Assembly (NCBI GenBank): GCA_003508835.1 | Contig: PUFA01000068.1 | Location: 7,759,501 to 7,823,500 of the forward strand | DNA length: 64,000 nt | From: Eonycteris spelaea | Taxonomy: Eukaryota; Chordata; Mammalia; Chiroptera; Pteropodidae | Direction of reading: 5' to 3' | In this document: piece after piece, positions 32,981-42,444 of the stretch | How positions within the stretch are numbered: position 1 is the first letter of the stretch | How the letters are laid out: each line of letters opens with the position of its first letter | Translations under genes and position numbers: made by a program | The notes under the pieces: model-generated | Databases searched by the model: none | Told to the model about the DNA's origin: nothing | The model's input: the letters and a program-made list of their open reading frames with translations, nothing else

Positions 32981-33139
32981 GTGTCTACACAGAGTCGTAC
33001 AGTCAATGTCGAGTAAATAGTTTTATGTTTCTTAGAGTAAAATATGCAATTAATGAAAGACACCAATAACTTTTCATGAACAATGAAAGAACATGTGTCA
33101 TTGCTGTCTTGTTGCAGGGAAGGCACACTGGGGCACAGA

Positions 33140-33270
33140 GCATAAACCCCCTTCTGTTACTAACCGGCAGTGTGAACTTCAGGAAGGTACTTACTCTTTC
33201 TAGATGTCAGCGATCTCTTCTGCTAATGAGTTTTGTAACTAAATGGTCCTTAAGAACATTCCAAACTTGT
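33140..33270 (+). mobile_element. MIR SINE core, sense
   Basis: CTGTTACTAACCGGCAGTGT, GAACTTCAGGAAGGTACTTA and CTCTTTCTAGATGTCAGCG match MIR core. The end includes TAAATGGTCCTTAAG. Confidence 0.6.
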
Positions 33271-34312
33271 GCTTTCTATAGCCCTAGCCCTAGCCAGTCC
33301 GATGCCCCAAACCAAGGACGAAGTTCTGACCAGGACAGGATCTCTAGCACTCCCTCCCTAAGCCTTCTCAGCCATGGATGGGTGCTCCTCAGAAACAATG
33401 TCATTTCTGCAGAAAAGTACAAAATTTGTCAGGCTGCCACTCAGAATATCGTCTGTCACTGTACTTCCAAGAGCAAAACAAATCCATCTCTGTCACATGA
33501 ATGTTTTTTCCCTCTTCCCCAGACATAGCGACCTGGTCATCACACTACATTTGTTCTTTCACTCTTCAGTGCAGTCAAGAGGGGCTCAAGCATAACTCAG
33601 TATCTGTTATCTGGACATGGTGTGACATCATTTAAGCTACATTCTAAATCCATTCCCTTCCTCTGTTCCTTCTTTCTCTCTACCATGTTCCCACCCCCAC
33701 CTCCTTTCTCTCTTCCATCCTCCCTTCTGTTCATTTGTTCTCACACATTTGCCAGGGTAGAGATCCAGACATTAAAGTCCCCCACTCCAAGGAGTGGGAA
33801 AGAGTTGAAATAGCAAGGAGTGCCCACTGTAGGTCTGGGCTGGGAAGAGGAGGGCGGGGTTAGGCTGTGGTGGGAGCTGGGGGAGGTAGGTCTGAAAGGT
33901 TTCCAGGGCAGCTGGAATACTGATGGAGATAAAAGATAGGGAGATGTCTGTCAGATTGGTGACAAGTACAATGGGAGAAGTTGGGCTTTCAAATCAGAGG
34001 GTTCAAGCTGTAGAAAGGCACAGAAGCCTTTCCCTAGGATCGGGAAAGTGGGCTTTCATTCATTCACAATAGCTGTGTAGGTTGACAGGCTGCACCTTGC
34101 AATCCTGCCCCCCACCCTCACCTAGGGAACAGCTTTGCCTCAAAGCCACTTTCATTTTATATATTTTTCTTTTAAAAAATTCACCTATTCTTGTGAAATC
34201 ACATGGGCAAACATACGTGTGGGTGTATGTCACAGAAGACTGAGGGACGTGACTCTAGTGGTGAGAGGAGCCCACTTTCCACGTGCGAGTTTCTCATAGG
34301 ACATGCAGACCA
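33271..34312. other. Unassigned interval with polypyrimidine, hairpin and G-rich patches
   Basis: 33640-33755 is a C/T-dominated tract. 33781-33798 is a perfect CCCACTCC-AA-GGAGTGGG hairpin. 33837-33900 is G-rich. No gene was seen; the 150-codon plus frame 33076-33528 starts inside the MIR environment and lacks recognisable domains. Confidence 0.45.
33837..33859 (+). other. Candidate G-quadruplex motif
   Basis: Four G-runs (33837-33839, 33842-33844, 33852-33854, 33856-33859) are separated by loops of 2, 7 and 1 bases, which fits the G3+N1-7 rule. It is the only such motif I noticed in this AT-rich window. Two further G-runs lie downstream to 33893. Confidence 0.75.
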
Positions 34313-34388
34313 GACATGGGGCCCGATAGGCTGGATTTGAACCCAGATCTCTCTGTCTCCAGCAACTCATTCTTCCAGCTGCCAATGA
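34313..34388 (-). mobile_element. MIR SINE remnant, antisense
   Basis: GGCTGGATTTGAACCCAGAT with CTCTCTGTCTCCAGCAACTC is the antisense tRNA-like end of MIR. The remainder is not recognisable. Confidence 0.5.
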
Positions 34389-34504
34389 CCAGTTCTAGCA
34401 CCTGGAGGAGGGGAATTAATGCCTCTGAAATGCAGCCTCCTTATTTGTAAAACTGGAAAAATATGTGTTCCCCACATTTTTCTGAGTTGTGAAATGCTTG
34501 TGCA

Positions 34505-35065
34505 TAGCCAGTAGCTTCCTAATTCATCTCCCCACACCCACTCCTACCATTCTCTAGCCTGTTCTTCGCCAGGGTGTGAACTTTGCAAAATACAAATCTT
34601 ATTAGTTTCCTTCACCTCCCATCTTCACATGCTTACCATTTCTATCAGGGTTCTGTTCCTTTTAGGGTAAATACCAAAATCCTATCGTGGCCAACAGAGA
34701 ATTCAATTCAGACACTGCACTCTGCCATACCCTAATAGTTCCTTAAAAGTCCCACATCCCTCGTTCCACCAGGCCTTTGCAACCCTCCTGCTTAACTCCA
34801 CTTGCCTGTCAGAGCCCACTCAAATGAGACAGCCTCGGGGAACCCTCCCTGGGCACCCAGAGGAGCCTCAGAAGTGTTACTTGGCACCAGATCACTTTCC
34901 TCTTGGCTCTTACCATGCTGTGATACTTATTTGATTAATTCTGTCTCCCTACCAATTATAAGGTTCATCATACCTATTAAATTATAAGCTTTTTTTGTTA
35001 CCATTTTAATCTTCCCTCCCGATGCAATATCTAGCGCATAGTGGGCATTAGTAAATATGACGGAT
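34505..35065 (+). mobile_element. LINE-2, sense, long
   Basis: TAGCCAGTAGCTTCCTAATT, TTTAGGGTAAATACCAAAAT (34664), CCACCAGGCCTTTGCAACCC (34767), GAGACAGCCTCGGGGAACCC, ACCATGCTGTGATACTTAT and the tail CAATATCTAGCGCATAGTGG (35025) are all in L2 3'-region order. It is the most complete L2 in the window. Confidence 0.85.
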
Positions 35066-35209
35066 AATGTTCATTCAGGTTAGATTCCTTCTACCTAACA
35101 GAGAGAGACGTGTCAGGAGGCAGTGCTTACTGTGCTTACATGCAACAGTCACCATGCCTAGCACTTGACATGACTCACTATACTTTAATAAATGTATGGT
35201 AGTAACAAC

Positions 35210-35273
35210 ATATATGTATGTATTTATGTATGTGTGTGTGTGTATACACACACACACACACACACACATATGT
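35210..35273. repeat. Palindromic (TG)n(CA)n microsatellite
   Basis: A TG run meets a CA run at GTATAC, so 35231-35258 is a perfect 28-bp palindrome. ATGT units precede it and ATATG follows. Confidence 0.95.
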
Positions 35274-35277
35274 ATTA

Positions 35278-35400
35278 TTTTAAATTCTCACCCCAATCCT
35301 ACTGGTATCCTCGCTTTGCTGGTAAGGAAGCTGAGACACAGAGAGGGTAAGGAACTTGCCGGAGGCCCGGAGCTGCGTTGACTAGGCTGTAATGGAGGAA
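35278..35400 (-). mobile_element. MIR SINE, antisense
   Basis: CTTTGCTGGTAAGGAAGCTG, AGACACAGAGAGGGTAAGGA and ACTTGCCGGAGGCCCGGAGC are the antisense core, with the 'gctgagacacagagaggtta' part very well kept. Confidence 0.85.
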
Positions 35401-35429
35401 ACTTCAGATCTGAGCAGTCCCAGACCTGG

Positions 35430-36240
35430 CCCTTAATTACTACCCAGAGCTCCCCCTCTCATCAGCAGAACAGCAATTAAGCTGTTAAGATTTTCGACAG
35501 AGTGTGCTGAAAAGAGTGCTGTTTATCCTTTTTAATGCAATTCGCCTGACACACTTGGAAAACAACTTGGATGAACCAATTTATCCTGACAAAAGGAGAA
35601 GAGTAATTAGTTAATGACAATTGATTTGGGCCTCCTCCATCATCCGCAGGAGGCTGATAAATCAGTTGGCTTCCCTCTCCTCCTTGGCCACTCCTTTATT
35701 CATAACAAGTCACACCTGGTATGTACATCATTAGCGGGCAGTCATGTCTCCTTTTTTTTTTTCTTTTTTTAATTTGAGTTTAGAATCACCATTTTCCTCA
35801 TCCAGTGAAAGGAAAAGGAAAAGAAAAAAGAAAAAAAAAAAAGAAATAACGAAAAAAGCAGGACCCACCAAGCTGTTGAATAGAGGGGGGAAAAAAAAGT
35901 CCATAAAAAGGCACTTTTATTTCATTGTCTTCAAACCAACCTTTGTGCGCTGTCAGTTCTGTTATTAGCCAGCTGTTTAGTTAACTGAAGTATCGATCTG
36001 CCTGTCACACATTCTTTGTCTGTCGGGAACAAGGAAAGGTGCTAACCCTTCCCAGGAAGCAGGGGTGACAGGTCTGTAATTTGATAATCGCTTGTTCAGG
36101 AAAGATTTCACTTTGTTCCTTGATGTACATCCCAGCAACTGGTGTGTCTTTGAGGCCTTTGATAATAGCAACTTTTACCTCCTGAAAGCCTCAGTGTGAG
36201 ATGAAGCAGGGTAATGCAAGAACCCATTTCTGTCTGGTCT
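35430..36240. promoter_or_regulatory. Candidate conserved non-coding element, homeodomain-motif rich
   Basis: No repeat landmark was found in this 0.8 kb apart from a poly-T / poly-purine stretch at 35750-35900. The first half has several homeodomain-type cores: TTAATTAC (35432), CAATTAAG (35474), TAATGCAATTCG (35533), TAATTAGTTAATGACAATTG (35603-35622), and TCATTAGCGGG (35728). The second half has TALE-type TGACAG (36065) next to TTTGATAATCGC (36079). Motif clustering in single-copy-looking DNA is typical of developmental enhancers, but the sequence alone cannot show activity or target gene. Confidence 0.45.
35749..35900. repeat. Poly-T and A-rich purine tract pair
   Basis: Two T-runs (about 35749-35769) are followed 45 bases later by an A/G tract (35806-35842, with GAAAAGG and poly-A) and a GGGGGGAAAAAAAA run (35885-35898). 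T and A tracts could pair, and purine tracts favour triplex DNA. Read as protein they give the Lys-rich frame at 35744-35968. Confidence 0.85.
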
Positions 36241-36282
36241 TCCTTTCATGTTTTCTTACCAGAGATTAGATGTTACTGAGGT

Positions 36283-36326
36283 TTAAATAATAATAATAAC
36301 AACAACAACAACAATAATAATGATAA
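36283..36326. repeat. (AAT)n(AAC)n(AAT)n microsatellite
   Basis: Four AAT units, about five AAC units and three AAT units end at GATAAC. Confidence 0.93.
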
Positions 36327-37778
36327 CTATTTATTATGATTTATGGCTTTTGCAGAAAAGTAAAATTCGGCAAATGAGTTTTAGTGTAGAGGGTAGCCAG
36401 TTGTTCCGAACATGGGGAATAAGATTTTAGATGAAGCCCAATGCATCTGTGTGGTCTCTCAAATTCCATGGCTTTGGAAGCAAAAGTGGCATGCTGTGTC
36501 CAGTCTTAAGCTCAGAGCTTTAGCGAAGAAAAAGGAAAACATTATTCCTCCTGTTACTTTGTGTTCTCAGCACAATAGAATAGAGATGAGTGAGCCTGGA
36601 TTTGTTGAACAGTGGGAATTGTAGTCCAACTGTGTGGGGTTTAGTAAAATCCACAAATATGTTTTTTATCCTGCGTTTTTATTCTGACTGATAAGCCTCT
36701 TGACATTTTACTAAAATGTATCATAGACTGCTGATTGAATTATATTTATCAAAGTATTGGCAAGGTACTGTAGAATGAGGGAAATATCCAATTTAGCTTT
36801 AGACTGTGAATTCTAGCCACTCAGTGAATGAGTTTGCTTGTTCTTTGGTTTTTATGACAATGTTACATGTTGAGCCTCAGTTTCTTCCTCTCATAAAAGT
36901 GAATGATAATGGGATGGATTGCAAGCGTACAGGGGACATGAGGTAAGGCAGAGTGTCATCTCTTTCACTTTTGGAAACTCATTCGAGCCCCAACACTCAT
37001 GGAGCAGATCACATGGGTGCTGTCCGTTTATTCTTTCCAAGAGAGGATATGAGCGGATACCTGTGCCGTTGTTTACTATCAATTGTTCTTACTGTCTTTT
37101 TTCTTTCCAAGCTTTATCGGGATGGTGGTAGGGATGGGGAATAGTAATGGCCTTCTGGTTTCTAAGGGCACATCATTGACTCAGGCATCATCCCTGGTCT
37201 AATCAATCTAGAACAGGTAGCTGGCTTGGTTGCGCTTGAGACGTGTCCCAAATCGCAGTGACTCATCAGAACCAACCGTGTGAGACTGGCGTTCTCAGGA
37301 GGGTCAGTGGACATGGCAGGCACTAACAGCTTCCTGGGTCCTCTAAGGCCTCAGTTTTTCCCTTTCCCTAGGCCTTCTTTTCTTGGTGTCACTGAACTTT
37401 GTTGCTCTGATTTGAGCTCCATCTAGCTTTGGGCTTATTCTCTAAACCAGAGCTTTCCAGGACACAACTTGCATAGCTCGCCCTCAGTTTCATACATCAT
37501 GCAAATCAGAGATAACACATACCATCACCTCTCCTCTCTACTCTTGTGAACCCAGAGGGATGCCATCCATTTGGGCCCTGGAGTGAGCAATCATCTACCT
37601 GTGTGTCCCAGACAACCAGACGACTGGGACACAAAAGTCAGACACTTAGTAATCAAACTTAGTTCCCAATCTTCTCGATTTCTAACAACATGATATTAAG
37701 ATCTGTTGATTTTAACTCCTTAATATTTCTTCACCTCTCTAGGTCAGGCCACTAGCTTTTATTAGTTATACTATCACA
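36327..37778. other. Unassigned, largely repeat-poor interval
   Basis: I find no confident repeat in this 1.4 kb, unusual for the window, so it may continue the single-copy character of the preceding regulatory candidate. Several 60-70-codon frames on both strands overlap at 36891-37144 and cancel each other as gene candidates. Confidence 0.4.
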
Positions 37779-37779
37779 A

Positions 37780-38030
37780 AGAATCTTTGCTGGGTTTTGA
37801 TTCTGATCTTTCCAGGTCACCACCTGGTTTAAAATTTTCATTGTTTCTCATTGTCAGGTGAAACTCTTTGGAATGGTTTGCAAGGCTCTATATGACTTAA
37901 CCAAGAGACAGAAACCCCCAGAACTTGCAGCTTCTCTCCTTGCACCTTATCCTCCTGCCAAAAAGAAACTGAGCACACTTCCAAATACACTCTGTTTTCC
38001 CTCTCTAGATCCCTTGGCTTAATGATCTGT
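37780..38030 (+). mobile_element. LINE-2, sense (left part)
   Basis: AAAATTTTCATTGTTTCTCA, TTGTCAGGTGAAACTCTTTG, GCAAGGCTCTATATGACTTA, AGCTTCTCTCCTTGCACCTT and AACTGAGCACACTTCC follow L2 sense text. The matching right part begins after the MIR, at 38330. Confidence 0.7.
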
Positions 38031-38039
38031 TATTTAACT

Positions 38040-38225
38040 TTTTTATATAATATATACTATTTGCCATGTATTAATCCTATCATTTACATTATGAGGTAGT
38101 TTCTGAAGAACCTGGGGCACAGATAAAAGAGGCTGAGTAACTTTCCCAAGATTATTCATCTAGTGAGTGTTGGATTAAAGGTAATGAACTCAGCGGTCTG
38201 TTTAGAAAGCATCCCTCTTCTTGTT
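38040..38225 (-). mobile_element. MIR SINE, antisense, between two L2 parts
   Basis: TACATTATGAGGTAGTTTCT, GGGGCACAGATAAAAGAGGC, TGAGTAACTTTCCCAAGATT and CATCTAGTGAGTGTTGGATT are antisense MIR. It looks nested in the L2 at 37780-38560. Confidence 0.8.
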
Positions 38226-38329
38226 GTTTGCCTCCATGCTACTTAATTTAAAAGTTAGCCCATATTTTATTAGATACTAAAAAGAACTTTTCTGAATCAC
38301 TTTTCTCACAATTATGCAAGGTTCAGCCA

Positions 38330-38560
38330 GTTTTTGTATTCTCATATCATTGTGTCTACATCTATCATACCACACTTATCTCGTTGAACCATCAATATCA
38401 TTTCATTTATCTGTCTCCCAAGCTCCCCCCGAACACATACTCACGTACTCCCTTGAAGGCAAGGACCTTATTTAATCAAAGTTCATTACCCCGAAGATAT
38501 CCTAGGTAAACCTTCTATGGTAGGTCATCAATCAATGTACGAGGCCCTCTCCTAACAACA
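38330..38560 (+). mobile_element. LINE-2 3' end, sense (right part)
   Basis: TCATTTATCTGTCTCCCAAG, CTCCCTTGAAGGCAAGGACC (38450) and CTTCTATGGTAGGTCATCAA correspond to L2 'ctccttgagggcagggac ... catagtaggtgctcaata'. Confidence 0.7.
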
Positions 38561-39022
38561 GCATATGTGTTATTGGATTTGAACCTCACAGTAATTGTCT
38601 GATTATTCTTGTTTCACTAAGGAACATGGTGACTCTAATGTGGTCAGCCTAAACTTTAATTTTAAAAGCAGTTAATTTTTTTTTTCAAACCCATCAGATT
38701 TTTAGAAGATTTGATATTTAACATATTAGGGCATTTGACTCAACTAAATTAAGAATGTAAACTTTAATTAAAGTGATACCCTATGCTTAACTGTAAGTTA
38801 GTTTTGAATTCATTTTTTTTTATAATTAACCATCTAACTTGGTAGTTTTTAGGGTATATACCAATTAGGAAAGTTTTAAACAAAAGACAAAGTTAAGGAA
38901 TTTTAACTTGTCCAAATTCAACAGAATCAAAATGATCACTTTTCATAACTGTTGCACTGAAGATACAACACATACACAAATGCCTCTAAAGGTAATTACC
39001 ATGTGTAAATAAATCCAGGGTT
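38561..39022. other. Unassigned AT-rich interval
   Basis: Contains repeated TTTAATTTTAAAAG / TTTAATTAAAGTG-like motifs (38656, 38764) and is non-repetitive at larger scale. No gene was seen. Confidence 0.4.
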
Positions 39023-39024
39023 TT

Positions 39025-39205
39025 CACAAGGTCTTACATCTGTTACCTTACCTTAGTCTCTGAGATACAGAACAGGTAAGGAGATTAGGAAAGAATTAGA
39101 TGAGGAAAACTGAGACTTCAATGTTTACTTGAGCTTACCCAACTTCCCATAGCTGGAAAGCAACACACCTTTGGTCTTATTACTACAGTTTAGTGTTCTT
39201 TACAT
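39025..39205 (-). mobile_element. MIR SINE, antisense
   Basis: TTAGATGAGGAAAACTGAGA (39096), GAGCTTACCCAACTTCCCAT and AGCTGGAAAGCAACACACC give the antisense core, with a short duplication-like AGGAGATTAGGAAAG before it. Confidence 0.6.
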
Positions 39206-39544
39206 TCTCCTTTCTGTAATAAGTCAATCTGTTGTTAAAGCAGATGGACATTCATGTGTTCTTCACCAATGTCCTAAAATCAGATTTGGCTGGAAACAAG
39301 GAGAATAATAATAATTAATAGAGGGAAATCTATAAATATATCTTGGCATTCTATGGCCACCATGTATCAAACTTGTTCCTATTTATAGATATCCCCTTGT
39401 AAGAGATGTTGTAGGGTAATATCGCAGAGGCAGTTCAGTGTCATACTGTCACATCCAAACCTAGGGCTCTCAGTCACACTCCCCGCCACGGCCTCACCCC
39501 ACCTCTTCCTTCCACACAGATCTGAGTCACAGCAGTTCCTCTTT
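39206..39544. other. Unassigned interval
   Basis: No gene or repeat recognised. Confidence 0.4.
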
Positions 39545-39915
39545 CACCACACGAACTGACATATCCATACAATGGAATACGACTCTGTAATAAAAGAGAG
39601 TGAGCCACTGAAACACATAGCAACATGGAATATGTATTAGCGTATGGATAATGCTAAGCAAGTGAAAGAGATCAGACTCAAAAGGCTGCACTCTAGTTAT
39701 GTAAGCTGTCATCATTCTGGAAAATGTAAAACTAATGGACGGAAACAGATCAATGGTTGCCAGAGACTAGAGGTGGAGATTAGAGGTAGGCTTTAAAAGG
39801 ATGTAAGGGAAATTTAGGGGCGGTGTTCTATATTTTGACTGTGTATGGTTACATGACATTGTGCTTGCCCAAAATTAAACCTATAATAGAGTGGATTTTA
39901 CATTATGTATATAAA
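39545..39915 (+). mobile_element. LINE-1 3' end, sense
   Basis: ATATCCATACAATGGAATAC, GATAATGCTAAGCAAGTGAA, TCAATGGTTGCCAGAGACTA (39751), GGCGGTGTTCTATATTTTGA, CTGTGTATGGTTACATGACA, TTTTACATTATGTATATAAA plus a poly-A (39911-39923) define a complete L1 3' end. Confidence 0.9.
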
Positions 39916-39923
39916 AAAAAAAA

Positions 39924-40143
39924 TCCAAATTCTCAGGTTTGGTGTGGGTCAGTGGGTCTCTGTGATGAGTTTAGGAGTCTGGCCTCAAAGACCCTCTACC
40001 GTTTCCCTCAGGGCTTTCTTACCATATCATCTCCATCTTGAACACAGAGGGTAGACACCTCCTTTTAAGGCAGAATGCCTGTAGAAATCCCCAGAGTAGA
40101 GTTGATTTGAAGATGGCACGTCTCAAATCATGATCATAAAATC
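39924..40143. other. Unassigned interval
   Basis: Short interval, no gene or repeat recognised. Confidence 0.4.
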
Positions 40144-40144
40144 C

Positions 40145-40315
40145 AGGGAAGTGGTTTTTACATTTTGATGTGTATCAGAAGAAACCTCCAAAAGAACTTA
40201 TTAAGATGGTCTGAGATCCAGATATTCTGATTATGTAGATCTGAAGTGAGGCTCAGGAATCCTTTTTTTTTTTTTTTTTTTTTTTTTTAAGAATGTGATT
40301 CTGATTTTATCACAT
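40145..40315 (+). mobile_element. MER5-like hAT-Charlie fragment with poly-T expansion
   Basis: GGAAGTGGTTTTTACATTTT, GATGTGTATCAGAAGAAACC, TGAGATCCAGATATTCTGAT, and GAGGCTCAGGAATCC are the MER5A order (terminal CAGTGGTTCTCAAAC-like start, then the 'cagattcctgg' centre). Where the family reads GGAATCTGCATTTTTAA there is a pure run of 26 T (40263-40288). A second inverted half, GTGATTCTGAT, closes it. It is non-autonomous; there is no transposase. Confidence 0.7.
40263..40288. repeat. Poly-T (26)
   Basis: A pure 26-base T run within the MER5-like element. There is no SINE or LINE body ending at it, so it is an internal expansion and not a retroposon tail. Confidence 0.95.
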
Positions 40316-40793
40316 TTGGGCCAACATTGCCAAAGGAATACAGAAGGAAAATACGCTAGATACTCTCATTTATGAAATAAGATATAATCATTTGAAGACT
40401 GCAGCTTCTACACCAGGGTCTTCCCAACCCCATGTGGCAGAAGCCATCGTCCTCTACTTCACAGGAGGGCTCAGCTAAGAGATCCAGCAAAAAGCAGGGC
40501 TGCCCACTTTTCCTATTCCAAACCCCTTCCTCCTGATTCCTGATTCTTGCTTTTCCCTTGGCTAACTGGTGTAGAACTCATGCTTTACCCACGTGCGGTA
40601 TCTGTGGCCTCCCTGTGGCTTAATAAACCAAACATCTTAGAATAAAATAAGTCTAACATGCATAGTAGAGAGACACATATGTAACCATAGTTTGTTGTAT
40701 TCAAGAGATAGAAAAAAATCCAATGCAGAAATACATCTTGCAAACCCTTAGTCTTGTAGACGAAAGAGTAGAGCTTTTTAAGGAGAACAGCAT
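40316..40793. other. Unassigned interval
   Basis: A weak antisense MIR-like text (TCTACTTCACAGGAGGGCTC, about 40455) may be present but is not called. No gene was seen; an 86-codon minus frame crosses into the next MIR. Confidence 0.4.
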
Positions 40794-40794
40794 G

Positions 40795-40935
40795 GACGTG
40801 TATTCTGACTCTGCCTCTGGCTGTCTGTGACATTGAGGGAGTCACTTAAACTTGAACCTCATTTTTTTTTTTTAATGATAGAGATCATAAAACCCATCCT
40901 CTAAGAATTATAGATAAGTTTCAGGAATGACACAT
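40795..40935 (+). mobile_element. MIR SINE, sense
   Basis: TCTGACTCTGCCTCTGGCTG, AGTCACTTAAACTTGAACCT, GATAGAGATCATAAAACCC and CTAAGAATTATAGATAAG follow MIR, with a T12 run replacing the middle. Confidence 0.65.
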
Positions 40936-40964
40936 CATTATTCTGTCTTTCTTTTCTTTATTTG

Positions 40965-41170
40965 TTTTTATTAAGAAATAACTCACATGTAGTAAACTAG
41001 CATGCAGATTTTAAGGGCACAACTCACTGACTTTTCACAAAGTAAACACAGCCATGGAACCACCACCAGATAAAGATAAAGAACATTTCTGGCACCTCAG
41101 AAGTCTCCCTTCTGTCTCCTTCCAGTCAGTAACCCCCAAAGATAGCCATTCTTCTGACATCTATCATCAG
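40965..41170 (-). mobile_element. LINE-1 3' region, antisense
   Basis: AACTCACATGTAGTAAACTA, CACTGACTTTTCACAAAGTA, ACACAGCCATGGAACCACCA (41046), ATAAAGAACATTTCTGGCAC and GATAGCCATTCTTCTGACAT are diagnostic antisense L1 3'-UTR text. Confidence 0.88.
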
Positions 41171-41598
41171 AGATTAGATTTTTAATACATAGTTTTTGAT
41201 AGATATCAGTGTTATTTTTATGATACAGGGTGAGGCCGATGTCACTAAATCACAAGCAGATGGTTATTAAACAATGACCCCATTGGAGAGCTTGAAAAAA
41301 CGATATGTAGAAACAGTGACACATTAGAGGATGCCTAAATCATCTGAGATATCTAGCTGTGAAAGGAGGGGTAGTAATGCGGGTCCATGAAGGCAAAAGC
41401 GTGTTCACTGGGCTATGAATCCATGTGGAAGTGAGCCCAGCCTTAGTGAAATATTATATCTGACACGTGAAGAATGAAAGCATCAAAGTTCATGCAGATC
41501 GCTGAAGAAGAAAGACAGACAGATGCAGAGTTTACAGAGAAATATAAAATGATTTATGTAATGTGGCATATAAAATTGCAATGTGTGGTTAATGGTGT
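41171..41598. other. Unassigned single-copy-looking interval
   Basis: Non-repetitive, balanced composition, with AATATAAAATGATTTATG and TCTAGCTGTGAAAGG patches. It is another second-tier candidate for conserved DNA. No gene was seen. Confidence 0.4.
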
Positions 41599-41599
41599 G

Positions 41600-42215
41600 C
41601 TCTAAGTCTACACCCACACAGCCTTCATGTTCATTCTCAATTTTACCTCTCAAATTAGTCTCTGACCATTCTTCTCTTCTCCAATCCCCAACTGCTGCCC
41701 TCCCATCAACCTATTACAGCAGCTTCTGCAATAGCCCCTTCTTAAATCAACCCACCCTGTTCTGAGGATGATTATTCTCAAAACACATCAAATCATGTCA
41801 TCTTCTACTTGAGAACCAATGACTACATTTACTTCTAAGTTAAATTCCAATATAAATGTGATGCATAAGACCCTTTCTTAACTCCCCACTGATCACTTAG
41901 TCTTAAATCCAAACACTCCTTCCCACTCCCTCTAGACCAGCCCTGCACCACGCTTTCCTGCTCTCTTAGGCATCCCTGACATGCTCGTCCTATTGCCTAA
42001 TACAACTCTAATCCTGTATTAAATCCATGACAACTGTCACCCCTCTGCCAGACCTTATCCCACACAGAGCTGCTTTTACCAGGCAGAAACCATGACTCTC
42101 TCCACTGTATGTTTAAGGCCTTATTTATACAAACCATGTAGCCTTTGTTATATTTATATTAAGTTGGTTATATACCTGAATGCCATTGCATAAATTGGCT
42201 CAGTGTGAGGCGCAT
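41600..42215 (+). mobile_element. LINE-2, sense, long
   Basis: ATCAAATCATGTCATCTTCT (41788), ACTTGAGAACCAATGACTAC, CTAAGTTAAATTCCAATATA, GACCAGCCCTGCACCACGC, TGCCAGACCTTATCCCACAC, CACTGTATGTTTAAGGCC and the weak tail GTGTGAGGCGCATGGCAAG follow the L2 3' half in order. Confidence 0.75.
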
Positions 42216-42443
42216 GGCAAGTAGAACAGGAAAGGACAGGAAGCTGGGAACAAACTGCATTAAGTTAAAGGGACTGAGCCGCCCGTGGAAGCTGACTTCC
42301 CTGTGGGAGTCTCCTGCCCAACTCTCAGGTTCCACGTGTGGGTGGCAGGGATCATGAATTTTATACTAATGAGGTTTGCATCTTTTTGTGAGTTTTAACA
42401 GAAGGTGGGACATGGCAGCCAGGATCTTAAGGTAGAGAGATGG
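42216..42443. other. Unassigned interval
   Basis: Short interval between L2 and LTR, nothing recognised. Confidence 0.4.
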
Positions 42444-42444
42444 G

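Noticed and set aside
33281..33295. Telomere-like GCCCTAGCCCTAGCC
   Set aside because: Only two units and a CCCTAG variant; too short to be an interstitial telomere.
33076..33528. 150-codon plus-strand frame
   Set aside because: It includes a MIR core and has no recognisable domain; its length is expected by chance in moderately GC-rich DNA.
35744..35968. Lys/Arg-rich 74-codon frame
   Set aside because: It is produced by poly-T and poly-purine tracts and has no protein-like composition outside them.
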